DNA from: VXNE01 sp965248075
GTDB taxonomy: Bacteria; Pseudomonadota; Gammaproteobacteria; Pseudomonadales; Azotimanducaceae
Length of the DNA: 64,000 bases
Direction of reading: 5' to 3'
NCBI GenBank assembly: GCA_965248075.1
Contig: CBDFIL010000002.1
Coordinates: forward strand, 310,001-374,000
Shown one piece after another: positions 57,784 to 64,000 of this stretch. The position numbers were made by a program, and so were the translations under genes. The notes under the pieces are model-generated. The model was not told the DNA's origin and did no database searches. It saw only the letters and a program-made list of their open reading frames with translations. Position 1 is the first letter of the stretch. Every line of letters starts with the position of its first letter.

Positions 57784-58260
57784 ATGCGGCCGGGCGGCAA
57801 GCCCCCGCGTCCCATCGATGCTGCGGAACTCTCCGCCCGGGCCATGCGCATGCTCGCGGTACGCGAACACGCCACACAGGAGCTACGCCGCAAGCTGCGG
57901 CAACGCGGTGGGGAAGAAGCCGCCGTCGAGGCCGTGCTCGAGCGACTCACGGCGGACGGTGTGCTCTCCGACGGGCGATTTGCCGAGGCCTACGTCCGCA
58001 GCCGTATCGGGCGCGGGCAGGGTCCCATCAAGATCCGCGCCGGTCTGGTGGAGCGCGGGGTCTCGCGCCGGCTCGCGGAGGAATCGATGGATTTCGATCA
58101 CGGCTTCTGGCACGAGCACGCCCGGGCGGTGCAGACGAGACGCTTTGGAACCGAGGCGGCGGCGGATCGGTCAGAGTGGTCACGCCGTGCCCGCTTCCTC
58201 TCGGCGCGCGGCTTCCCGTCGGATGTCGTCTATCGAACGCTGGGCGAGCAGCCCGTATAA
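57784..58260 (+). CDS. recX: Regulatory protein RecX
   Basis: 158 aa, three-helix-repeat protein that modulates RecA filaments. ARAMRMLAVREHATQELRRKLRQRG, LTADGVLSDGRFAEAYVRSRIGRGQGPIKIRAGLVERGVS and RARFLSARGFPSDVVYRTL are the expected repeats. Its TAA stop forms part of the TATAAT of the alaS promoter. Confidence 0.94.
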   Translation: MRPGGKPPRPIDAAELSARAMRMLAVREHATQELRRKLRQRGGEEAAVEAVLERLTADGVLSDGRFAEAYVRSRIGRGQGPIKIRAGLVERGVSRRLAEESMDFDHGFWHEHARAVQTRRFGTEAAADRSEWSRRARFLSARGFPSDVVYRTLGEQPV

Positions 58261-58261
58261 T
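58233..58261 (+). promoter_or_regulatory. Putative alaS promoter
   Basis: TCGAAC (58233-58238), 17-nt spacer, perfect TATAAT (58256-58261) overlapping the recX stop codon. The alaS ATG is at 58294, giving a leader of about 25 nt. Confidence 0.5.
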
Positions 58262-58293
58262 CCGCGCCCCTTTGCATTCTTGAGCCGGCAGTC

Positions 58294-60912
58294 ATGCGGA
58301 CGGCGGAGATTCGGTCCGCGTACCTGGAGTTTTTCGGTGCGCGTGGCCACAAGGTAGTGCCCTCGAGCAGCCTGGTGCCGGGCAACGACCCGACGCTGCT
58401 GTTCACCAACTCCGGCATGGTGCAGTTCAAGGACGCTCTGACGGGCAGGGAGCGCCTCGACTACAACCGGGCGGTCTCCTGCCAGCGTTGCGTGCGCGCC
58501 GGGGGCAAGCACAACGATCTCGAGAACGTCGGGCACACCGCCCGCCATCACACGCTCTTCGAGATGCTCGGCAACTTCAGCTTCGGCGACTATTTCAAGG
58601 AAGAGGCCATCGTCTGGGCTTGGGAGTTCGTCGCGGAGGTGCTCGGATGGCCGCGCGAGCGGCTCTGGATCACCGTCCATCCGACCGACGACGAAGCTCG
58701 CAGGCTCTGGATCGACAAGATCGGCGTGCCCGCAGACCGGGTCGTCGACCACGAGGACAACTTCTGGGCGATGGGCGACACCGGCCCCTGCGGACCCAAC
58801 ACCGAGATCTTCTACGACCTGGGCCCGGACGTGGCGGGGGGCCCGCCCGGCACGCCGGAAGAGGACGGCGACCGCTTCCTCGAATTCTGGAACCTGGTAT
58901 TCCCGCAGTTCGACCGCCAGCCCGACGGCGAACTGGCGCCGCTCGGGGCGCCGGGCATCGACACTGGCATGGGTCTCGAACGAACCGCCGCGATCGCGCA
59001 GGGCGTGCTGACCAACTTCGAGGCGGACATCTTCCGACGTGTGATCGCCCGGGCGGGCCGCATGGCGGGACTCCGGGACGAGCCGGAGATGGTCGCGAAC
59101 GTCTCGTTGCGGGTGATCGCGGACCACATTCGCGCCGCGGCGTTTCTCATCGCCGACGGCGTGCTGCCCGGCAACGAGGACCGCAACTACGTCCTGCGCA
59201 GGATCGTGCGGCGGGCACTCCGGCATGGCCATCGGCTGGACTTGCGCGAGCCTTTCTTCCACCGGCTGGTGGCGCCGCTGGCCGAAGAGATGGGCGAGGC
59301 CTACCCCTTGCTCGCCGAGCGGCGGGAGAGCATCGAAGCCGTGCTGCTCGGGGAGGAAGAACGCTTCGCCCGGACGCTCGACCGCGGCATGGGGCTCCTG
59401 GAGCGGACCATCGCCGATCTCTCCGGCGACACGATTGCTGGCGAGGTCGCCTTCGAGCTCTACGACACGTACGGATTTCCGGTGGACCTCACCGCCGACG
59501 TGGCGCGCGAGCGCGGACTGCACGTGGACATGCCGGCCTTCGATGCGGTGATGGAGGCCCAGCGGGCCCGCTCCCGCGAGGCCAGCCGCTTCGATGCGAG
59601 CGAGGAACAGCAGGTCCGCGTGGCATCCAACGTGCAGTTCGAGGGCTATACGGCCCTTGCGAACCCGGCCACGGTCGTCGCGCTCTTTCGGACCGGCGAG
59701 GGCGCCCCGGTGGAGACCGACCGCCTCGAAGCCCCGGCATCCGGCCTCGTCGTGCTCGACCGCACGCCGTTCTACGCCGAAGCCGGCGGCCAGGTCGGCG
59801 ACAGCGGAGAGATCGCGGCGGAGGCGGTGCGTTTCGAGGTGCAGGACACCACCCGCGGCGGCGGGCAACACCTGCATCGCGGCCAGATCGTCGACGGCGC
59901 CGTCGATGTCGGCCAGGAAGTGCACGCCAGCGTCGATGCCGCGCGGCGCGGGGACATCGTCCTCAATCACTCCGCGACGCACCTGTTGCACAAGGCCCTG
60001 CGCGACGAACTCGGCCCGCACGTCCAGCAGAAGGGATCGCTCGTCGCGCCCGATCGTCTCCGTTTCGACTTCTCCCACCCGGCGCCCGTGGACGAGGATG
60101 CCCTCCGTCGGATCGAGGCGGAGGTCAACGCGCGCATCCGGGAGAACACGCCGGCGACCACCGAGGTGATGCCCTTCGCGGAAGCCATGCAGCGCGGTGC
60201 GGTGGCGCTCTTCGGCGAGAAGTACGGCGACGCGGTGCGCGTCCTGACGATGGGCTGCGGCTACTCGGTCGAGCTGTGCGGAGGCACGCACGTACAGCGC
60301 ACCGGCGATATCGGCTTCCTGCACATCGTCTCGGAGTCCGGCATCGCCGCCGGAGTGCGGCGCGTCGAGGCCGTGACGGGTCGGGGCGCACTGGCGTGGC
60401 TCGCCGAGAGCGAACGGCTCCTGGCCGACGTGTCCCGCGCGGTCCGTGCCGGGCGCCACGAGATCGCGGGCAAGGTGCAGGTCCTGTCGGAACAGGCGAA
60501 GTCGCTGACCAAGGAACTCGAGGCGGCGAACACGAAGCTCGCGCAGTCCGAGGGGTCGAGCCTGGCGAGCCGGGCGGTGGAAGTTGACGGTGTGCGCGTG
60601 CTGGGCGCGGAGGTTCCGGGCGATGCGAAGACGCTCCTCAACACCCTCGACAGCCTCAAGGACAAGCTGGGCCGGGCCGTCATCGTGCTCGGCCAGGTGC
60701 AGGACGGCCGGGTGAGCCTCATCGCCGGCGTGACGAAGAACCTGACGGACCGCTTCCAGGCGGGTGAGGTCATCGGCTACGTGGGTGCGCAGGTGGGTGC
60801 ACGCGGCGGCGGACGGCCGGACATGGCGCGCGCTGGCGGCGGCGACCGTCCGGAGGCCCTCGGGGATGCCCTCGCGTCCCTGCCGGGTTGGGTCGAGGCG
60901 CGGTCCGCCTGA
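58294..60912 (+). CDS. alaS: Alanyl-tRNA synthetase
   Basis: 872 aa class II synthetase. N-terminal catalytic core: RSAYLEFFGARGHKVVPSSSLVPGNDPTLLFTNSGM (first part cited only in outline), CVRAGGKHNDLENVG, TGPCGPNTEIFYD. Editing domain with zinc ligands HSATHLLH and CGGTHV. C-terminal DHHA1 region with GGGGRPDMA-type sequence (RGGGRPDMARAGG). Charges tRNA-Ala and hydrolyses mischarged Ser/Gly. Confidence 0.97.
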   Translation: MRTAEIRSAYLEFFGARGHKVVPSSSLVPGNDPTLLFTNSGMVQFKDALTGRERLDYNRAVSCQRCVRAGGKHNDLENVGHTARHHTLFEMLGNFSFGDYFKEEAIVWAWEFVAEVLGWPRERLWITVHPTDDEARRLWIDKIGVPADRVVDHEDNFWAMGDTGPCGPNTEIFYDLGPDVAGGPPGTPEEDGDRFLEFWNLVFPQFDRQPDGELAPLGAPGIDTGMGLERTAAIAQGVLTNFEADIFRRVIARAGRMAGLRDEPEMVANVSLRVIADHIRAAAFLIADGVLPGNEDRNYVLRRIVRRALRHGHRLDLREPFFHRLVAPLAEEMGEAYPLLAERRESIEAVLLGEEERFARTLDRGMGLLERTIADLSGDTIAGEVAFELYDTYGFPVDLTADVARERGLHVDMPAFDAVMEAQRARSREASRFDASEEQQVRVASNVQFEGYTALANPATVVALFRTGEGAPVETDRLEAPASGLVVLDRTPFYAEAGGQVGDSGEIAAEAVRFEVQDTTRGGGQHLHRGQIVDGAVDVGQEVHASVDAARRGDIVLNHSATHLLHKALRDELGPHVQQKGSLVAPDRLRFDFSHPAPVDEDALRRIEAEVNARIRENTPATTEVMPFAEAMQRGAVALFGEKYGDAVRVLTMGCGYSVELCGGTHVQRTGDIGFLHIVSESGIAAGVRRVEAVTGRGALAWLAESERLLADVSRAVRAGRHEIAGKVQVLSEQAKSLTKELEAANTKLAQSEGSSLASRAVEVDGVRVLGAEVPGDAKTLLNTLDSLKDKLGRAVIVLGQVQDGRVSLIAGVTKNLTDRFQAGEVIGYVGAQVGARGGGRPDMARAGGGDRPEALGDALASLPGWVEARSA

Positions 60913-60922
60913 CGGGATCGTC

Positions 60923-62152
60923 ATGCGGTACGTACACAAGTACGGAGGCACCTCCCTCGGGAGTCCGGCACGCATCCGCGCGGTCGCGGATCGTATCGCC
61001 GGCGTGCTACGGGACGGTGATCGCGTGGTGGTGGTGGTCTCGGCCATGAGCGGCGAGACCAATCGCCTGGAACAGCTCGCCCGCGACGTGGTCGAACGCC
61101 CGACGCCGAGAGAGCGCGACGTCCTGCTCGCGTCGGGCGAGCAGGTGACGATCGCGCTGCTGGCGATGGCGCTCATCGAGCGAGGCCACCCGGCGAAGTC
61201 TTACCTGGGCTCGCAGGTGCGGATCTGCACGGACGCGGCACACACGCGGGCGCGTATCGAGCACATCGACGTCGAGGCGCTCAACACCGATCTGGACGCC
61301 GGTATCACGCCGATCGTGGCGGGTTTCCAGGGCATCGATGCCGACGGCAACGTGACCACGCTCGGCCGTGGCGGTTCCGACACGACGGCCGTCGCCGTCG
61401 CCGCCGCCATCGGGGTCGACGAGTGCCGCATCTACACGGACGTGGACGGCATCTATACGGCGGACCCGCGTATCGTCGACGACGCGAAGCGGCTCTCGGT
61501 GGTGACCTTCGAGGAAATGCTGGAACTCGCGAGCCTCGGCTCGAAGGTACTCCACCCGCGCTCGGTGGAGTTCGCGGGCAAATACGGAGTTCCGCTGCGG
61601 GTATTGTCGAGCTTCACCGACGGCCCGGGCACGCTCATCACGACGGAGGAACAGGGTATGGAACAGCCGATCGTCTCGGGCATCGCCTACTCGCGCGACG
61701 AGGCGAAGCTCACGCTCCTCGGCGTACCCGATATCCCCGGCGCCGCTTCCCGCATCCTCGGGCCCATCGGCCAGGCGGGCATCGAGGTCGACATGATCGT
61801 GCAGAACGTCGGCGCCGACGGGTCGGCCGACTTCACCTTCACCGTCAAGCGCGAGGACTACAGCCGGGTCCTCGAGATGCTCGAAGCGCAGCAGGCGGAA
61901 CTCGGCGTGCGCGGCGTGGAAGGCGACAACCGCATCGTGAAGGTGTCCGTGGTCGGCGTCGGCATGCGCTCGCACGCGGGCGTCGCGACCCGCATGTTCG
62001 ACGCGCTCGCCGCGGAGAACATCAACATCCGCATGATTTCCACCTCGGAGATCAAGATCTCCGTCGTCGTCGACGAGCGCTACCTCGAACTGGCGGTGCG
62101 GTCGATGCACTCGGCGTTCGATCTCTCGGAACCGGCCGTCGACGAGACCTGA
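60923..62152 (+). CDS. lysC: Aspartate kinase
   Basis: 409 aa from ATG 60923. KYGGTSLGSPARI, VVVVSAMSGETNRL, TLGRGGSDTTAVAVAAAI and YTDVDGIYTADPRIV define the kinase domain (1-245). Two ACT domains follow (about 262-335 and 345-405: VSVVGVGMRSHAGVATRMFDAL, ISTSEIKISVVV). First enzyme of the aspartate family pathway. Ten bp after alaS; csrA is 274 bp downstream. Order alaS-lysC-csrA is typical. The intergenic stretch 62153-62426 has a small GCGGGA/TCCCGC hairpin near 62190-62205 and otherwise nothing I can name. Confidence 0.97.
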   Translation: MRYVHKYGGTSLGSPARIRAVADRIAGVLRDGDRVVVVVSAMSGETNRLEQLARDVVERPTPRERDVLLASGEQVTIALLAMALIERGHPAKSYLGSQVRICTDAAHTRARIEHIDVEALNTDLDAGITPIVAGFQGIDADGNVTTLGRGGSDTTAVAVAAAIGVDECRIYTDVDGIYTADPRIVDDAKRLSVVTFEEMLELASLGSKVLHPRSVEFAGKYGVPLRVLSSFTDGPGTLITTEEQGMEQPIVSGIAYSRDEAKLTLLGVPDIPGAASRILGPIGQAGIEVDMIVQNVGADGSADFTFTVKREDYSRVLEMLEAQQAELGVRGVEGDNRIVKVSVVGVGMRSHAGVATRMFDALAAENINIRMISTSEIKISVVVDERYLELAVRSMHSAFDLSEPAVDET

Positions 62153-62426
62153 GCCGCTTCGGCGCCAGCCCGGAATTCGCCCGCGGAGAGCGGGAGATTT
62201 CCCGCAATCCGTGCGCCTGCGCTGGCATCCCATCGGGAAAATTTCGGCGTGCGCTTGGCTTGCGTCTGCGTCACAATAAGGTGGCTTTGGCATCGCATGG
62301 AGAGAGGGAAGCGCCCCTCAGGCGCGTTTCGACCGAGGCAACCGGGCAGTAGTTCGGGCACGCTGCGGCGAAGCGGCGAGAGGTGCACGAGATCGGGGGT
62401 CAGAAAACGAGACCGAGGAGGCCGCC

Positions 62427-62621
62427 ATGCTTATCTTGACGCGGCGCGTGGGGGAAACGCTCATGATCGGCGACGACGTGTCGGTGACCGTGTTGGGCGT
62501 CAAGGGGAACCAGGTGCACATCGGCATCAAGGCGCCCCGGGAGGTGGCGGTGCATCGGGAGGAGATTCACGAGCGCATCAGGCGCGAACAGGCTGGAGAG
62601 CCGAGATCCGGCACCGGCTGA
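62427..62621 (+). CDS. csrA: Carbon storage regulator CsrA
   Basis: 64 aa RNA-binding dimer. MLILTRRVGETLMIGDDVSVTVLGVKGNQVHIGI and the binding residues around APREVAVHREEI match CsrA/RsmA. GAGGAGG at 62415-62421 is a good ribosome binding site. It represses translation of target mRNAs at GGA motifs. tRNA-Ser follows at 62716, as in E. coli. Confidence 0.97.
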   Translation: MLILTRRVGETLMIGDDVSVTVLGVKGNQVHIGIKAPREVAVHREEIHERIRREQAGEPRSGTG

Positions 62622-62715
62622 AGCACGCGGGGCAGCTGAGCAAGCTGGTCAGCTGAGAGGGAAAGAGGGGGCTCGGACCCCGGCGGCGCGACCCGCCCAA
62701 CGCCGAGCGCAACGC

Positions 62716-62806
62716 GGAGAGGTGGCCGAGCGGCTGAAGGCGCTCCCCTGCTAAGGGAGTATGGGTTGATAGCCCATCGAGGGTTCGAATCCCTCCCTCT
62801 CCGCCA
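62716..62806 (+). tRNA. tRNA-Ser (anticodon GCT)
   Basis: 91 nt including encoded CCA. Acceptor GGAGAGG pairs with CCTCTCC; D-arm TGGCCGAGCGGCTGAAGG; anticodon arm CTCCC-CTGCTAA-GGGAG with anticodon GCT at 62750-62752. A long variable arm (TATGGGTTGATAGCCCATC) is class II as for Ser. T-arm GAGGGTTCGAATCCCTC. Confidence 0.98.
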
Positions 62807-62855
62807 CTTTGTTTCCTTAAGTTACTGTAGTTCAAACATATGTTCCCATCGATAA

Positions 62856-63495
62856 CGATGTAGTTATCACTTTTACGGGACGAGCGACGAATACGGCTTC
62901 GACTTCCGCTTCAGTCACGAGGGCATCGGGTGGAGGTGAAAGCGATGAGGGGAGATGAACCGTCGTTCGAGATGGGGATGAGCGAAATCCGAGCCGCGAC
63001 CGAAATCGCCAGACGAACAAGCGACAGGTTGCGGTGCCGAATAACCTAAACCAGAGTATCCTGTCCAACGCAGGAACGGCGCACAGCCAGGGTATAGAGC
63101 TGGAAACGACCTACTCGATGACCGATCAGCTCACCATTCGGATCGGTGCCACTCTCGGTGAAGCGGAGATCGGCGTGTTGCTTCCGCCTTACCTGAAAGG
63201 CGATGCGCTGCCATCCGTGCCCGACTGGACATTGACCTTTGGTCCGGCCTACGACTTCAGTATTTCCGACCAGCTTTCCGGCCGCTTCCATTTCGATCAT
63301 CAGCGGGTTTACGCTCAGCTTGCGACCAGAGACTCCAATGCCGTAGCGGGTGCCGCGTTCAATGTTCCGACGCGCAATACGACGAACCTCCGGCGCAATG
63401 TCTACAATCCCTCCCAAAGCTGGCGAGTGACGTTGTTCGCAAGAAATTTGACCAACGAAGACGCGGTGAACGGCAAATTTTGGGCGATTTGCTGA
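62856..63495 (+). pseudogene. Decayed TonB-dependent receptor, C-terminal part
   Basis: Two fragments of an outer-membrane beta-barrel in different frames. Residues YGTSDEYGFDFRFSHEGIG (from about 62874) end at a TGA near 62938. A second fragment at 63034-63495 (NAGTAHSQGIELETTYSMTDQLTIRIGATL ... WRVTLFARNLTNEDAVNG) has the typical last strands of TonB-dependent receptors. The plug domain and most of the barrel are missing. The DNA is visibly less GC-rich than its surroundings, which suggests acquired DNA. The second fragment is a 153-aa open frame, but it lacks a signal peptide and cannot be a working receptor. Confidence 0.75.
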
Positions 63496-63510
63496 AGCGG
63501 TTTATACTTT

Positions 63511-64000
63511 TCAGGCACCGAGAACGATTGGGTTGGAGTTGTCCTGGCAGCGATGATCGAGCACGAATGGAGGACGGTTGAGTGTCAACACAGATGAGCG
63601 CCGATTGCGGAGCCGATGCAGGGGCGTTGCCGACGGATGCGACCCTGTCCGGCGATGCTCGCCTCCGTCAACCGCTCCGGCATCGTCGCGCCCAACGGGG
63701 GCTTCCCGGGTGACCACCACCGTGTACGTCGTCGTCGCCCCGGCGGCGACGACCGTGACGACGACCGTGTTCGAACCCTCTTCCAGGTCCACCTGGTGCC
63801 CCTCGGCGCCGTCGTCGCCGTCGGCCGGACCTACCGTCGCGCTCGCGTCGCCGACCGGTACGGCCGTAACGGTGACGCTGGCGACCGCATTCGCCACGCG
63901 TGCCCGGTAGGTCGTCGTGGCCGGCGAGAACGCAAGGTCCACGTAGCTCAATGCCAGCGACGCGAGCGCGGCGCCCGGCGCCTCGCAGACGACGCCGGCG
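63511..64000 (-). CDS. Cadherin-like beta-sandwich domain protein, partial
   Basis: The frame is open from the right edge of the window and stops at 63511. LASLALSYVDLAFSPATTTYRARVANAVASVTVTAVP followed by LEEGSNTVVVTVVAAGATTTYTVVVTREAP is a complete cadherin-like beta-sandwich repeat, as found in tandem in large secreted or surface proteins. After TREAP the sequence becomes Arg/His/Pro-rich and shows no domain. The natural end may therefore have been lost, and the last 60 codons or so may be read-through of unrelated DNA. The N-terminal part lies beyond the window. Confidence 0.65.
   Translation of the reverse strand, partial: AGVVCEAPGAALASLALSYVDLAFSPATTTYRARVANAVASVTVTAVPVGDASATVGPADGDDGAEGHQVDLEEGSNTVVVTVVAAGATTTYTVVVTREAPVGRDDAGAVDGGEHRRTGSHPSATPLHRLRNRRSSVLTLNRPPFVLDHRCQDNSNPIVLGA

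Noticed and set aside
58180..61176. 998-aa minus-strand frame opposite alaS
   Set aside because: Antisense shadow of alaS; no motif and no start context.

Overview
This window looks like chromosomal DNA of an uncultured, GC-rich gammaproteobacterium. The gene orders support this: lptFG diverging from pepA-holC-valS, skp-lpxD-fabZ-lpxA ... lpxB-rnhB-dnaE, pyrG-kdsA-eno-ftsB-truD, mutS diverging from recA-recX-alaS, and lysC-csrA-tRNA-Ser. Genus cannot be read from the sequence.

Layout: 2-1451, end of a serine hydrolase gene and a phytanoyl-CoA dioxygenase. 1.46-2.2 kb, a palindromic repeat array and a 271-bp tandem duplication of the valS 3' end. 2.0-6.7 kb, valS, holC, pepA (minus). 7.0-9.1 kb, lptF-lptG. 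9.2-19.6 kb, a seven-gene moxR/Bat (aerotolerance-type) operon ending in a BatD-BatE-like fusion. 19.6-21.5 kb, an IS110 element inside a repeat array. 21.6-27.0 kb, two D-threonine-aldolase/D-serine-dehydratase-like genes and a single-chain acyl-CoA carboxylase. 27.2-30.0 kb, skp-lpxD-fabZ-lpxA. 30.0-37.3 kb, an island that separates lpxA from lpxB. 37.3-53.0 kb, lpxB-rnhB-dnaE-tilS, an HTTM membrane protein, pyrG-kdsA-eno-ftsB-truD, DUF368 and nlpD. 53.1-62.8 kb, fdxA, mutS, recA-recX-alaS-lysC-csrA and tRNA-Ser(GCU). 62.8-64.0 kb, a decayed TonB-dependent receptor and the end of a cadherin-like domain gene.

The accessory DNA is organised around one dispersed palindromic repeat (called REP here: a GGGACGGG hairpin with loop CTTGT, often paired with a GGGCGACG hairpin with loop ACAAG). 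The repeat is a landing pad for several elements. An IS110 element sits precisely inside a 60-bp REP array, and its noncoding end carries a bridge-RNA-like loop whose two guide segments match the two halves of the REP target. A reverse-transcriptase-less group II intron sits precisely inside another REP hairpin, with a readable IBS1/EBS1 pairing and a bulged branch-point A. That intron is itself interrupted, inside its 34-nt catalytic domain V, by a recombinase-in-trio (RIT) element with 92-bp perfect terminal inverted repeats. This three-level nest lies between lpxA and lpxB.

Most housekeeping genes are tightly packed, with 4-bp ATGA/GTGA/TTGA overlaps that suggest translational coupling. 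Lipid A and envelope biogenesis (lptFG, skp, lpxD/A/B, fabZ, kdsA, ftsB, nlpD, DUF368) is the dominant theme of the core genes.
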